From: an uncultured Synechococcaceae cyanobacterium | Lineage (GTDB): Bacteria; Cyanobacteriota; Cyanobacteriia; PCC-6307; Cyanobiaceae | Assembly (NCBI GenBank): GCA_902537395.1 | Contig: CACBBE010000006.1 | Location: 1-43,381, forward strand | Length of the DNA stretch: 43,381 nt | Reading direction: 5' to 3' | Part shown: piece by piece, positions 35,202-43,381 of the stretch | Layout of the letters: every line of letters begins with the position of its first letter | Numbering within the stretch: position 1 is the stretch's first letter | The notes under the pieces: generated by a model | Database searches by the model: none | What the model was told of the DNA's origin: nothing | The model's input: the letters and a program-made list of their open reading frames with translations, nothing else | Program-made: the position numbers and the translations under genes

Positions 35202-35854
35202 ATTTTGATATCAAGTTTGATTTTCAAAGAAGAGATAGGCTTGGGCTCATTGAGGCTATTTGGGGTCAAGATAAGAGTATTGACCAATTAGAAAGATTAT
35301 GTGGAAATGTATTAAGTAAAAATGAGGTTGTTTTCATTACTAGGATTAATAGTGAAAAGGCTAATTATCTTTTAGATTTGTATGATGACGCACGATTCTA
35401 TGAAGAAGCAAATTGCCTAACAATTGGGAAAAATTTTAATAGAATAATTACGAATAAAAGAGTTGCCATAATTTCAGGCGGCTCAAGCGATTTAGCCGTA
35501 ACACTTGAAGCACAATTAGCGCTTGAAATTTATGGAGTGAATTGTCAATCTTTTATAGATGTTGGAGTAGCGGGACTTCATCGATTGATGAGTCAGTTAG
35601 AAGAAATTAATAAATATGATGTATTAATAGTTTGTGCTGGAATGGAAGGAGCTTTGGCAACAGTTGTGGGCGGATTGTTGGCTCAACCGATAATTGCAGT
35701 ACCTGTTTCAGTAGGATACGGCGTTAGCAAGGATGGAGAAACTGCTTTAAATAGTATGTTGTCTAGCTGTTCTCCAGGTATTGCAGTTATGAATATAGAT
35801 AATGGTTACGGTGCAGCAATGGCGGCTCTCAGAATTATTAAAAGTATTTCCTAA
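35198..35854 (+). CDS. larB: LarB, nickel-pincer nucleotide cofactor biosynthesis carboxylase
   Basis: LarB carboxylates and hydrolyses nicotinic acid adenine dinucleotide in the first step of the nickel-pincer cofactor used by lactate racemase and related enzymes. The 218 residues show a PurE-like C-terminal domain: VAIISGGSSDLAVTLEAQLAL near residue 90, SFIDVGVAGLHRL, VLIVCAGMEGALATVVGGLLA near 145, PIIAVPVSVGYGVSKDGETAL, MNIDNGYGAAMAAL. The N-terminal stretch LDFQRRDRLG-like (KFDFQRRDRLGLIEAIWG) is also typical. Start ATG overlaps the previous stop. No larA, larC or larE is in the window. Confidence 0.93.
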   Translation: MNFDIKFDFQRRDRLGLIEAIWGQDKSIDQLERLCGNVLSKNEVVFITRINSEKANYLLDLYDDARFYEEANCLTIGKNFNRIITNKRVAIISGGSSDLAVTLEAQLALEIYGVNCQSFIDVGVAGLHRLMSQLEEINKYDVLIVCAGMEGALATVVGGLLAQPIIAVPVSVGYGVSKDGETALNSMLSSCSPGIAVMNIDNGYGAAMAALRIIKSIS

Positions 35855-35858
35855 ATAA

Positions 35859-35990
35859 TCACTTTTTTTCTATTTCTAATAAGTTTTCTATCCATAAATT
35901 TAGTTGTTTTGATAGCATTCCCTCTTCTCTCATTTTGATTGCTTTGATCACGACTTCTGTATTAACCCACTCTGGAAATCTTTTCGGCAT
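35859..35990 (-). CDS. 43-residue hypothetical protein
   Basis: ATG 35990 opens 43 codons to TGA 35859-35861. The product is hydrophilic and predicted helical (MPKRFPEWVNTEVVIKAI, MREEGMLSKQLNLWIENLLE), with no membrane segment and both basic and acidic faces. Its coding-like composition and clean Met start suggest a real small gene. It ends 4 bases after the larB stop on the other strand. No family recognised. Confidence 0.6.
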   Translation of the reverse strand: MPKRFPEWVNTEVVIKAIKMREEGMLSKQLNLWIENLLEIEKK

Positions 35991-36058
35991 TTATATTTAT
36001 ATTCAGTATTCTTAATTTGGTACAAATTTTTTATAAAAACAAGATCTAATTAACAAAT

Positions 36059-36226
36059 TTAATCTTTTATGTTTGATTTTGTACCTAATCTAGACAGCTC
36101 AGATGAGGTATGTTCACTTTCTACATTTTTTAATCTTTCAATTAGCTCGGAGAGATCTTTATGCGCTAACTCCCCATTTTGCTCCCATTTTAGAGACCTT
36201 GAGTTGTTATCAATTTTTTCTTTCAT
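36059..36226 (-). CDS. 55-residue hypothetical protein
   Basis: ATG 36226 opens 55 codons to TAA 36059-36061: MKEKIDNNSRSLKWEQNGEL, then HKDLSELIERLKNVESEHTS and SELSRLGTKSN. It is highly charged with a central amphipathic helix or short coiled coil (LSELIERLKNVES). It lies 68 bases upstream of the 43-residue ORF on the same strand, so the two may be a small operon. No family recognised. The plus-strand frame 36103-36309 in the same place is its shadow. Confidence 0.6.
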   Translation of the reverse strand: MKEKIDNNSRSLKWEQNGELAHKDLSELIERLKNVESEHTSSELSRLGTKSNIKD

Positions 36227-36338
36227 TGTTAAATTTAAGTATTAAGAATATAAAACGAAAACAGGAGAAATTTGGTTATTGTTTCAAGCCTAAACTTAAA
36301 AAAATATGAAGATTTTTAATACATTAAATATTTTTCTT

Positions 36339-36548
36339 TTATCCGCCACCAACTATTGAAACAATTTCTAAATTATCACCATCTTTAAGCTTCACTTTTT
36401 CCCATTTCATTGAGTTTATAATTAAATTATTTAACTCCACTACAATTGTGTTTGGTTTATATCCCATATGGTGAAGAGCTTTAGATAGTAGAGCATTTTC
36501 TTGATCAAGTTCTATTTTCTTTTCTTCTCCATTTACCCTAATTTTCAT
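36339..36548 (-). CDS. thiS: sulfur carrier protein ThiS
   Basis: The 69 residues have the ubiquitin-like ThiS pattern: MKIRVNGEEKKIE, LLSKALHHMGYKPNTIVVELN, KLKDGDNLEIVSIVGGG. The C-terminal GG is the site of thiocarboxylation for thiazole synthesis; one extra Gly makes it GGG. The start ATG 36548 lies inside the last codons of thiE (11-base overlap), so thiE and thiS are translated together. Confidence 0.94.
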   Translation of the reverse strand: MKIRVNGEEKKIELDQENALLSKALHHMGYKPNTIVVELNNLIINSMKWEKVKLKDGDNLEIVSIVGGG

Positions 36549-37593
36549 GAGACAACTCTTTTAAAATCATCATAGCGTCTTCTTTAGGATCTTCAGAATT
36601 CATTAATTCCGAAACTAAGGCAACTTTTTTAAACCCATTTCTTTTTAAATATGAAATATTATTTGACTTGATTCCTCCAATAGCAAACCAAGGAATATTT
36701 AAATCCTTTGTTAATGTTTTGATGTTTTCAATGCCTAAAGGTTTTTTATTCTTTTTTGTTGTAGTTTCAAATACAGGCCCTATTCCTATGTAGTCACAAC
36801 CCTCCTTAAGAGCATTTGAAATATCAACTGCATTGTTTGCACTTATACCGATTATTTTTGAATATCCTAATAGTTTTCTTGCGGTTTTTAAGTCTAAATC
36901 ATCTTGTCCAAGATGAATTCCATCAGCGTTAGATGCCAGAGCTATATCAAGTCTATCGTTAACGATAAACAAAGAATTATATCTTTTACATAGATTTTTA
37001 ATCTGAATTGCTTCTTGAAGATGATCTTGATCAGTTCCCGTTTTAAATCTATACTGAATAATTTTTACTCCGGCAATTAAAATCTCTTCTATTATTTCTA
37101 ATAAATTGTTCTTTTGATCTGTGATTACATATAAGTCATTTTCTTTTAATATTTTCTCCGACTTCTTACACTTGCTATAACTTAATAAGTCAATTTCAAT
37201 ATTATAAATTTCATATCTAATTTCAGAAGCGATTTTTGAAAGCTCATGATTCTGTAGCCTTGAAAATTCTTCTATGACTCGTAATGCTTCTTGAACTCTG
37301 GCTGAATTAGAACTTATAATTTGCTCAGAAGTTTTTCTGTTGAATTGCTGTTGATGTGTCAATCCTTTACATTTGTCCTCAATGTGATTTCTAGATTTTT
37401 TATAAACTTCTAAATGATTTTTTCCTAAAATTTGTCTAAAATTTTTAATCTTTTCAACATATTTTTCTTTGCCTAGGCCAAATCTAGCCCAATCCTCTAA
37501 TACTCTTAGTCCTTCTCTAGCTCTATCTAGATTAGCGTCAATAATTTGATAAATTCTAAAATCTTCAGCGTCTTTAGTATTGGAATTCAGCAT
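36538..37593 (-). CDS. thiE: thiamine-phosphate synthase with N-terminal extension domain
   Basis: ThiE couples HMP-diphosphate and thiazole phosphate to thiamine phosphate. The C-terminal half (from about residue 150: LYVITDQKNN, IIQYRFKTGTDQ, FIVNDRLDIALASNADGIHLGQDDL, IGISANN, YIGIGPVFETTTKKNKKPLG, IPWFAIGGI) is the TIM-barrel enzyme. The first 145 residues (YQIIDANLDRAREGLRVLEDWARF, SARVQEALRVIEEFSRL) are the helical domain found fused to ThiE in cyanobacteria and related to the ThiD2 family, which accounts for 351 rather than about 210 residues. Starts ATG 37593, 7 bases after ribF; overlaps thiS. Confidence 0.95.
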   Translation of the reverse strand: MLNSNTKDAEDFRIYQIIDANLDRAREGLRVLEDWARFGLGKEKYVEKIKNFRQILGKNHLEVYKKSRNHIEDKCKGLTHQQQFNRKTSEQIISSNSARVQEALRVIEEFSRLQNHELSKIASEIRYEIYNIEIDLLSYSKCKKSEKILKENDLYVITDQKNNLLEIIEEILIAGVKIIQYRFKTGTDQDHLQEAIQIKNLCKRYNSLFIVNDRLDIALASNADGIHLGQDDLDLKTARKLLGYSKIIGISANNAVDISNALKEGCDYIGIGPVFETTTKKNKKPLGIENIKTLTKDLNIPWFAIGGIKSNNISYLKRNGFKKVALVSELMNSEDPKEDAMMILKELSHEN

Positions 37594-37600
37594 TTGTAAT

Positions 37601-38524
37601 TTATTTTTTGTAGTTTTTAAAAATTTTCAGAGCATTATCTCTATCTTTTTTAATTTGATTAGAAAGTTGATCTATATTTTTGAACTTGATTTGAGATCTA
37701 AGTTTTTCAACTGGTTCAACAGATAGATTTAAACCATATAGATCGATATCTTTATTTATTAAATGAACTTCAACTGCAGATGGCAATAAAGGATTTATTG
37801 TTGGTTGAGAGCCAAGATTCATAATAGATTCAATTTTTTTGTTGGAATTTTCTATGGTTGTCCAAGATGCGTAAACTCCTTCTCCAGGTAAAAATTTTCT
37901 GCCATCTATTTCAAGATTTGCTGTAGGCCATCCTATACTTTTTCCAATTCCTTTACCTTTAACAACTTTTCCATTAAAACTATAAGGCCTATTAAGAATT
38001 TTTAAAGCATTTTTCAGATCACTTTTCTCTAATAGATCTCTTATTCTGCTGCTGCTTATTCTTCCTTCCTTGTCTTCTAAAATTGGAATAATTTTTAGTT
38101 TAATATCTGTATCCTTAATCATATTTTTTATTGTATTTATGTCTCCACTTCTTCTGAAACCAAATTTAAAATTAGCACCTACAGAAATGTTTTTTGCTTG
38201 TAATTGATTTATCAAAATATCACTTATGAATCTTTCTGCACTTAATTTGGATAGTTCCATATCAAAAGGAATCAGAACTAATTGTTCAATCCCGAGATCT
38301 TCAAGAATAGATAGTTTTTCATTAGGGAGATCAAGTCTAAGACGCATATCTTTATAAAGAACTTCTCGGGGATGAGGCCAGAAGCTTGCAATTGTTGGGG
38401 TATATTGATTTTCTTCAACTACACTTTTTATTAATTGTCTGTGGCCAGCATGAAGGCCATCAAAACTTCCAATAGCTATTGAGGTAGGACTCTTAACTTC
38501 AGATGGCGATATTAAAGAGATCAA
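37601..38524 (-). CDS. ribF: bifunctional riboflavin kinase / FAD synthetase
   Basis: RibF makes FMN then FAD. The 307 residues hold the N-terminal nucleotidyltransferase with IGSFDGLHAGHRQLI (HxGH near residue 25), TIASFWPHPRE, VGANFKFGFRRSGD, ISSSRIRDLL, and the C-terminal kinase with GKVVKGKGIGKSIGWPTANLE near residue 189 and GVYASW, MNLGSQPT. The start is TTG 38524. It heads a compact leftward operon ribF-thiE-thiS (7-base gap, then 11-base overlap), linking flavin and thiamine cofactor synthesis. No TPP or FMN riboswitch is seen upstream. Confidence 0.96.
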   Translation of the reverse strand: MISLISPSEVKSPTSIAIGSFDGLHAGHRQLIKSVVEENQYTPTIASFWPHPREVLYKDMRLRLDLPNEKLSILEDLGIEQLVLIPFDMELSKLSAERFISDILINQLQAKNISVGANFKFGFRRSGDINTIKNMIKDTDIKLKIIPILEDKEGRISSSRIRDLLEKSDLKNALKILNRPYSFNGKVVKGKGIGKSIGWPTANLEIDGRKFLPGEGVYASWTTIENSNKKIESIMNLGSQPTINPLLPSAVEVHLINKDIDLYGLNLSVEPVEKLRSQIKFKNIDQLSNQIKKDRDNALKIFKNYKK

Positions 38525-38592
38525 AAGATTACGTGCAATTTTATGATTTTAGTGGCAAATTTGGATTGATTACAGTTTATTCAATCAAATGA

Positions 38593-39126
38593 ATGTCTGA
38601 CAAAATAGATTTTCAGTCCCTTTCATTTGGAATGCGGCGCATTGGATGGATACGCTTTTGGGTTCAGTCCATTTTAGGTGTTGTTGTTGCAGCTGTTTTA
38701 CTTTTTTCAAATGTTGTAAATAACAGCGAAGGACAGCTTGGCTTAGCGCCTGGTCTATCATTTACAACAATATCCCTGATTTTACTACTTTTTAGTCTTT
38801 GGCAAGGTTGGTTAATAGTTAGAACAGGAAGAGCAATCGCAAGCAACGCAAGACCCTCAAGAGGACAAACCGGTAAATTGATAAAACGAGGTCTAATAGT
38901 TGATTTATTTGGAATTTTGTTTGGATTAATTGGATATCAAGCTCTTATGGGAGCCTTATTTATACAAGCATCCTCTCAAACCACTGGACAATTGATAACA
39001 GCGACATCTGATATCCCAATTACTGGTCTTGAAATATTATCAGTTCTCAGTAACACGCAAGTTATCGCTGCTCATTTTTTTGGACTTTGCTTTTCTTTAT
39101 GGCTTTTAAGAAGGATTTACAAATGA
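38593..39126 (+). CDS. DUF3611 family membrane protein
   Basis: The 177-residue protein has four hydrophobic spans: residues about 20-42 ([22 protein letters not shown]), 55-76, 100-120 ([22 protein letters not shown]) and 152-172. The N-terminal [16 protein letters not shown] and [12 protein letters not shown] follow the DUF3611 pattern of cyanobacteria and plastids, a family of uncertain function. Its 3' end overlaps surE tail to tail by 21 bases. It diverges from ribF across 68 bases that hold a TTGATT/AATCAA dyad (38566-38588). Confidence 0.88.
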   Translation: MSDKIDFQSLSFGMRRIGWIRFWVQSILGVVVAAVLLFSNVVNNSEGQLGLAPGLSFTTISLILLLFSLWQGWLIVRTGRAIASNARPSRGQTGKLIKRGLIVDLFGILFGLIGYQALMGALFIQASSQTTGQLITATSDIPITGLEILSVLSNTQVIAAHFFGLCFSLWLLRRIYK

Positions 39127-39915
39127 ATTATTAATTTTAGGTAAGTCATCTAAATTACCTCTCCAAAATAAATCTGGTTCTACAGGTGTAAGAGATATTT
39201 TATTTTCTTGTATTTGAGATACATCACTAGGCCAATTCTTAGGACCGTAACCTTTCGATTTAAGATCCAAAACAACTTCTCCTGCTAACCAATAATAATC
39301 ATCACCCCTCGGGTCTTCCCTTTTGGAAAATTGATTTTTATATTTTCTTACCGATAATCGTGTCCAAGATAATTCTTTTATCTTGTTTTTTTCGCAGGGT
39401 GGTATGTTCAAATTTAATAAAAGTGAAGCTGGCCAACTATCGTTAATTGCTTGTTCGGCAATATTCATTGCAATTTCTCCAGCAAATTCAAAATTTTTCC
39501 ATTTAAAACTAGCAACACTTATTGCCATGGAAGGAACATTTTCTAAAGTGCCTTCCATAGCTGCAGCAACTGTGCCTGAACAAAAAATATCTGTCCCTAA
39601 ATTGGGTCCGTGATTTATTCCGGATAGTACCAGATCAGGTTTATGATCCAAGAGTTCAGATAGTGCTAATTTGACACAATCAGCAGGTGTGCCGGAACAT
39701 CCCCAAGCTTCTATATCCTCTCCAAATAATTCGTCTGCTTTTTCCACTCTTAATGGGGATTGCAAAGTAAGACCATGGCCAGTAGCTGATCTTTCTTGGT
39801 CAGGACATACTACTTTTACCTTATGTCCTCTTCTTTGGGCTGATTTTGCTAAAGCTCTTATCCCCGCTGCGAAAACACCATCATCATTGCTAATTAATAT
39901 ATTTAACGGTTTCAT
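39106..39915 (-). CDS. surE: 5'-nucleotidase SurE
   Basis: SurE is a metal-dependent nucleotidase/exopolyphosphatase. The 269 residues begin [23 protein letters not shown], where the NDD aspartates bind the metal, followed by [59 protein letters not shown] near residue 95 and LLNLNIPP. Length is normal for the family. It is divergent from pheS (68 bases) and convergent with the DUF3611 gene. Confidence 0.96.
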   Translation of the reverse strand: MKPLNILISNDDGVFAAGIRALAKSAQRRGHKVKVVCPDQERSATGHGLTLQSPLRVEKADELFGEDIEAWGCSGTPADCVKLALSELLDHKPDLVLSGINHGPNLGTDIFCSGTVAAAMEGTLENVPSMAISVASFKWKNFEFAGEIAMNIAEQAINDSWPASLLLNLNIPPCEKNKIKELSWTRLSVRKYKNQFSKREDPRGDDYYWLAGEVVLDLKSKGYGPKNWPSDVSQIQENKISLTPVEPDLFWRGNLDDLPKINNSFVNPS

Positions 39916-39983
39916 TAGTCAAGACATTTTATTTATGGACGATATTTAAGTAAGATAAAGCAATACTTATTTTTACTATATCA

Positions 39984-40991
39984 GTGAGTCAAATTGAATC
40001 ATTAAGTCAAATTGAGGAAAAACTAAATAATCTTTCTCTAACAGCAAAAAATAATATAGATAATTCTAATACTCATGAAGAACTGGATCTATTGAGAGTT
40101 ACCTTGCTAGGAAAAAAAGGTGATTTATCAATTATTTTGAAAACAATGGGTCAATTATCTGCTGCCGATAGACCAATTATTGGCCAAAAGGCAAATTTAA
40201 TAAAGATAAATCTGCAAGAACTAATAACTGAAAGAAAAAATAAATTAAACAGCGAAGCATTAGATAAAAAGATTAAAAAAGAAAAAATTGATGTAACTAT
40301 CCCTTCAATTGGAACACCCCCTGGGAATAAACATCCTTTGATTTCAACTCAAGACGAAATAATAGATATATTTTGTGGTTTAGGATACTCAGTTGAAAGT
40401 GGCCCTGAAATAGAAACTGATTTTTATAATTTTGAGTCTCTCAACATACCCAAAAATCATCCCGCAAGAGATATGCAGGATACTTTTTACTTAGACGAAA
40501 ATCGACTTTTAAGGACCCATACTTCTCCTGTTCAGATAAGGTACTTAGAGAAAAATCCTCCTCCAGTAAGAATTATTGCCCCCGGGAGAGTATATAGGAG
40601 AGATGCAGTAGATGCTACTCATTCCCCTGTATTTAATCAGGTTGAGGTTTTATGTATCGATCAAGACATTAATTTTAGTCATTTAAGAGGAACAGTTCTT
40701 ACATTTTTAAAAGCCTTTTTTGGAGATATTCCTGTAAGATTTAGAGCTAGTTATTTCCCATTTACTGAACCTTCAGCAGAAGTTGACGTCCAGTGGAAAG
40801 GTAAATGGTTAGAAGTAATGGGTTGCGGAATGGTTGATCCAAAGGTCTTAGAAAAATTAGGAATTGATTCTGAGAAATGGACTGGTTTTGCAGCAGGATT
40901 AGGAGTTGAAAGATTTTGTATGGTAAGACATCAGATTGACGACATCAGAAAATTTTATACAAATGACATTAGATTCTTAGAACAGTTCTAA
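39984..40991 (+). CDS. pheS: phenylalanine--tRNA ligase alpha subunit
   Basis: PheS with PheT charges tRNA-Phe. The 335 residues have an N-terminal coiled coil (residues 1-90) that grips tRNA, then the class II core: [27 protein letters not shown] near 137, [14 protein letters not shown], the motif 2 region [22 protein letters not shown] near 200, and motif 3 [20 protein letters not shown] near 305. The start is GTG 39984. pheT is not adjacent. Confidence 0.98.
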   Translation: MSQIESLSQIEEKLNNLSLTAKNNIDNSNTHEELDLLRVTLLGKKGDLSIILKTMGQLSAADRPIIGQKANLIKINLQELITERKNKLNSEALDKKIKKEKIDVTIPSIGTPPGNKHPLISTQDEIIDIFCGLGYSVESGPEIETDFYNFESLNIPKNHPARDMQDTFYLDENRLLRTHTSPVQIRYLEKNPPPVRIIAPGRVYRRDAVDATHSPVFNQVEVLCIDQDINFSHLRGTVLTFLKAFFGDIPVRFRASYFPFTEPSAEVDVQWKGKWLEVMGCGMVDPKVLEKLGIDSEKWTGFAAGLGVERFCMVRHQIDDIRKFYTNDIRFLEQF

Positions 40992-41061
40992 TAGTATTTA
41001 ATTTTTAAATTAGGATTGTCCAACAAATTAGTTTAAGATGGTCCTAGTTTTAATTTTTTGA

Positions 41062-41970
41062 TTGGTACGTAAAGCAGGACTAATCGTTAATGATGGAAAG
41101 GAACTAGCTGTTCAAACTGCAACTTCTGTTCAAAAAAAATTGGAAAAATCTAATTTTGAAGTTGTAAGAGTTAGTAGCTCCGGAGGGATGGTTGGTTTCG
41201 CAAATCCTGATCAACATGTACGTCCTTTGGGATATACGAATTGTGTCCCTGAGGGGTTTGATTCATCAATGGAATTTGCAATTGTTCTTGGCGGAGATGG
41301 GACTGTACTTTCTGCTGCAAGGCAAACGGCACCTGCTAAAATTCCAATTCTTACAATAAATACTGGTCATTTAGGATTTCTTGCGGAAGCTTACTTATCT
41401 AACCTAGATGAGGCTATAGATAAAATAATTGCTGGAAATTGGGATATTGAAGAAAGAACTTGCTTTATCATTAGCGTAATGAGGAACGATCAGAGGAGAT
41501 GGGAGTCTCTTTGCCTTAATGAGATGGCTCTTCATAGAGAACCTCTAACAAGTATGTGTCACTTTGAAATTTCTATAGGTCGACATGCTCCTGTGGATAT
41601 TTCAGCTGATGGAGTAATTTTATCTACTCCAACTGGTTCTACCGCCTATTCTCTAAGTGCTGGAGGACCAGTTATCACACCTGATTGTCCAGTAGTGCAA
41701 TTAACTCCAATTGCTCCACATTCATTGGCATCTAGGGCATTGGTTTTTAATGATTCAGAGCCAGTAACTGTTTTTCCTGCAACTCCTGAAAGATTAGTAA
41801 TGGTTGTTGATGGCAATGCTGGTTGTTATGTTTGGCCTGAAGATAGGGTTTTAATAAGAAAAAGTATACACTCAGTAAAATTTATTAGACTTGAAGATCA
41901 CGAATTTTTCCAAGTTTTAAGAAATAAACTTGGTTGGGGGTTACCCCATGTGGCTAAACCTGATAAATAA
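41062..41970 (+). CDS. nadK: NAD kinase
   Basis: NadK phosphorylates NAD+ to NADP+. In 302 residues: [19 protein letters not shown], the GGDGT motif in [13 protein letters not shown] (residue about 75) with the catalytic Asp, [27 protein letters not shown], and [22 protein letters not shown] near 190. The start is TTG 41062, chosen because it opens directly into a conserved beta strand and no ATG precedes it. It ends 13 bases from the convergent CbiET stop; a weak AAATAA/TTATTT dyad (41965-41979) lies in the junction. Confidence 0.96.
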   Translation: MVRKAGLIVNDGKELAVQTATSVQKKLEKSNFEVVRVSSSGGMVGFANPDQHVRPLGYTNCVPEGFDSSMEFAIVLGGDGTVLSAARQTAPAKIPILTINTGHLGFLAEAYLSNLDEAIDKIIAGNWDIEERTCFIISVMRNDQRRWESLCLNEMALHREPLTSMCHFEISIGRHAPVDISADGVILSTPTGSTAYSLSAGGPVITPDCPVVQLTPIAPHSLASRALVFNDSEPVTVFPATPERLVMVVDGNAGCYVWPEDRVLIRKSIHSVKFIRLEDHEFFQVLRNKLGWGLPHVAKPDK

Positions 41971-41983
41971 CAATTATTTGAAT

Positions 41984-43258
41984 TTATTTTTTCCCTGTTA
42001 ATAGAAAAACAGGATTATTTGGTTCTAGTCTCATTCCCTCTGCAATACTTAAGCTTTTATAGGTCTGAATTAAATTTAAATTTGTTTTGAAATTTTTATC
42101 TTCTAATTCCTCTTTCAATTCTTTAATAGTTTGAATATTTATTATTGGGATAACGATAATGTCTCCAATATCCATATCTTGTGCAAGTTTATTAATAATT
42201 TGGAGTTTAGTTTTTTTATCACATCCTCCAATTATTAATCTATTAGGGTTTTCAAAAGAACTTAAATTTCTCGCATTCAAGGTGTAATTTATGTCTTCCT
42301 CAAAAATAAATTTTGGTTTGACGTCAAGCCTTTTTGAGTTTTCTAGTATTAATTCTTTTGAGCCAATCCTTTTATCGAAACAAAACAAATCCAAATTAGG
42401 CCTTAACTTTAATGCCTCTAGACCAATTGACCCACAACCTGCTCCTATATCCCAAATGACACCATTTCTTGGGAGCTCTAAAGCAGCTAATATTTGAATG
42501 CGAACTTCTCTCTTAGTTAATAAATTTGGTCTATCATCAAAAGTCTTAAAAACATTGTCATTGATTCCGAATAGAGGAAGATTGTTGTTCGAATAATTTT
42601 CCTTTTTTTTTGAAAGAATAGCAACATTCAAATTTGATATATCTGAGGGCAATGACTCTTTAAGATTTAATTTCCTGATTTTTTCATTTTCGAAGCCTAT
42701 TTCTTCACAGAGCCAAAAATCATAGATGTCAATCAGATCAAATTCTGATAAATTTTTTTTGATTATTTCTAGACTTTTGTTATTTGAATCTGTAATGACA
42801 GCCAAATTTGAAGGTCTTGCTTTAAGAGCCTCAATTAACTTAGTCGAATCTCTGCCGTGAATACTCACATTAACAGTATCTTGCCATGGGATCTTTAACT
42901 TACTAAATGCTAATTGAATGCAAGTATTTGAAGGGTAGAAACTTAATTCATCTTTTGAAAAATTTTCTAGAAGTATTCTCCCAATTCCAAACCAGAGAGG
43001 ATCTCCTCTTGAAATTAAAATAACATCAGTTTTTTGTGATCTAAGCCAGTTAACAAGTTCCTGATTACTGTTGCTCGAAAAAAATAATTTCTTTTTTTCT
43101 AAACCATTTTCGCTCCATGATTTTATTTCTTCAAAATATGAATTTGGAACTGCAATAGAAACTGTCTCTTGAAATAGATTTTGTAATTTGAAAGATAGAT
43201 CCTCAAATTTATAAGAATTAATTCCAACTACATGAATTTTTCTTTTTTTTTCAGTCAT
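41984..43258 (-). CDS. cobL: bifunctional cobalamin methyltransferase CbiET (CobL)
   Basis: The 424 residues fuse two corrin enzymes. The N-terminal half (about 1-205) is a tetrapyrrole methylase of the CbiE type: KIHVVGINSYKFEDL, VILISRGDPLWFGIGR, STKLIEALKARPSNLAVITDSN. The C-terminal half (about 230-424) is CbiT, with the SAM-binding GVIWDIGAGCGSIGLEALKLRP near residue 262. Together they methylate C5 and C15 of precorrin-6B and decarboxylate the acetate chain, for pseudocobalamin in marine picocyanobacteria. Starts ATG 43258. Confidence 0.95.
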   Translation of the reverse strand: MTEKKRKIHVVGINSYKFEDLSFKLQNLFQETVSIAVPNSYFEEIKSWSENGLEKKKLFFSSNSNQELVNWLRSQKTDVILISRGDPLWFGIGRILLENFSKDELSFYPSNTCIQLAFSKLKIPWQDTVNVSIHGRDSTKLIEALKARPSNLAVITDSNNKSLEIIKKNLSEFDLIDIYDFWLCEEIGFENEKIRKLNLKESLPSDISNLNVAILSKKKENYSNNNLPLFGINDNVFKTFDDRPNLLTKREVRIQILAALELPRNGVIWDIGAGCGSIGLEALKLRPNLDLFCFDKRIGSKELILENSKRLDVKPKFIFEEDINYTLNARNLSSFENPNRLIIGGCDKKTKLQIINKLAQDMDIGDIIVIPIINIQTIKELKEELEDKNFKTNLNLIQTYKSLSIAEGMRLEPNNPVFLLTGKK

Positions 43259-43311
43259 GAATATTTAATTAAAAGAAACTTATCTATTTGAATGTTTTAT
43301 TAAATTATCTT

Positions 43312-43381
43312 ATGATTGTTCGAGCTTTCATAATAAATCAATTGTCTGAAAGAAGAAAGAGATTACATGATTTATTATTAA
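43312..43381 (+). CDS. possible start of a further gene, cut by the window edge
   Basis: ATG 43312 opens 23 codons to the window end: MIVRAFIINQLSERRKRL, then HDLLL. The region is divergent from cobL by 53 bases, a normal promoter gap, and the composition is protein-like (amphipathic, basic). With so little sequence neither the family nor the gene itself can be confirmed. Confidence 0.35.
   Translation, partial: MIVRAFIINQLSERRKRLHDLLL

Noticed and set aside
36103-36309. 68-codon ORF on the plus strand between larB and thiS
   Set aside because: It is antisense to the better-looking 55-residue ORF (36059-36226), has no clear leader and reads like the shadow of a helical charged protein.
37594-38592. 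FMN or TPP riboswitch upstream of ribF/thiE
   Set aside because: The ribF-thiE gap is 7 bases and the 68 bases upstream of ribF lack the conserved riboswitch cores.
41965-41979. AAATAA/TTATTT dyad after nadK as a terminator
   Set aside because: All A-T, six pairs, with a broken T run; may assist termination but cannot be called.
1-43381. CRISPR array, prophage, insertion sequence or genomic island
   Set aside because: No repeat-spacer pattern, transposase, integrase, phage gene or terminal inverted repeats seen; two tRNA genes are present but without integrase genes or att-like duplications beside them.

Overview
This is an AT-rich, tightly packed bacterial chromosome segment that reads as Prochlorococcus, most likely a low-GC high-light type. 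The evidence is intergenic gaps of a few to about 100 bases, many TTG/GTG starts, a nickel superoxide dismutase with its processing protease, a cyanobacterial ZipN/Ftn2 (ARC6-like) division protein, a DUF3611 protein, a ThiE with the cyanobacterial N-terminal extension and a fused CbiET (CobL). The clade assignment is inference; no marker gene was compared. I see no phage genes, insertion sequences, integrases or CRISPR arrays, so this is core genome rather than an island.

Layout. 1-900: the 3' end of a HemW-like radical SAM gene and a small secreted protein. 863-6849: panB, the SRP 4.5S RNA gene, then a leftward cell-envelope and division block (ftsZ, an ftsQ-like gene, a one-TM protein, ddl), miaB and tRNA-His. 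6977-12106: a cytosine-deaminase-like amidohydrolase and an FAD-linked oxidase (rightward) facing folC, argD and tRNA-Leu(CAA) (leftward). 12107-14170: an intergenic stretch holding two coupled tiny membrane-peptide ORFs, then murA with a large 5' hairpin. 14171-17391: a SpoU-type methyltransferase, lpd and trpC. 17447-19650: a nickel module (NicO/UreH-like permease, sodX, sodN) followed by an FKBP isomerase. 19686-26091: lnt, mnmA, nnr, a group 2 sigma factor, pdhA. 26205-32062: zipN/ftn2, ffh, rpsP, phoH, a Bax-inhibitor-1 family protein and a clear bidirectional terminator. 32060-35854: a hypothetical gene, then era, a trmD-ispF fusion, a TIGR03792-like gene and larB, packed with zero or 4-base junctions. 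35859-38524: two small ORFs and the vitamin operon ribF-thiE-thiS. 38593-43381: DUF3611 gene, surE, pheS, nadK, cbiET, and possibly the start of one more gene.

Connections. Both halves of the signal recognition particle are present (4.5S RNA and Ffh). FtsZ, FtsQ-like and ZipN are division proteins, and Ddl and MurA make peptidoglycan precursors. PdhA (E1 alpha) and Lpd (E3) serve the pyruvate dehydrogenase complex. SodN, SodX, the permease and LarB all concern nickel.

The items most worth a second look are: two overlapping 35- and 36-residue membrane peptides at 12384-12598; a sodX frame with no AUG/GUG/UUG start ahead of its catalytic serine; a single-frame TrmD-IspF fusion; argD starting 5 bases after a tRNA 3' end; a 15/16-base dyad next to the murA start codon; a CodA-like enzyme with changed substrate-pocket residues; and two small ORFs between larB and thiS. 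None of these amounts to a proven new system.
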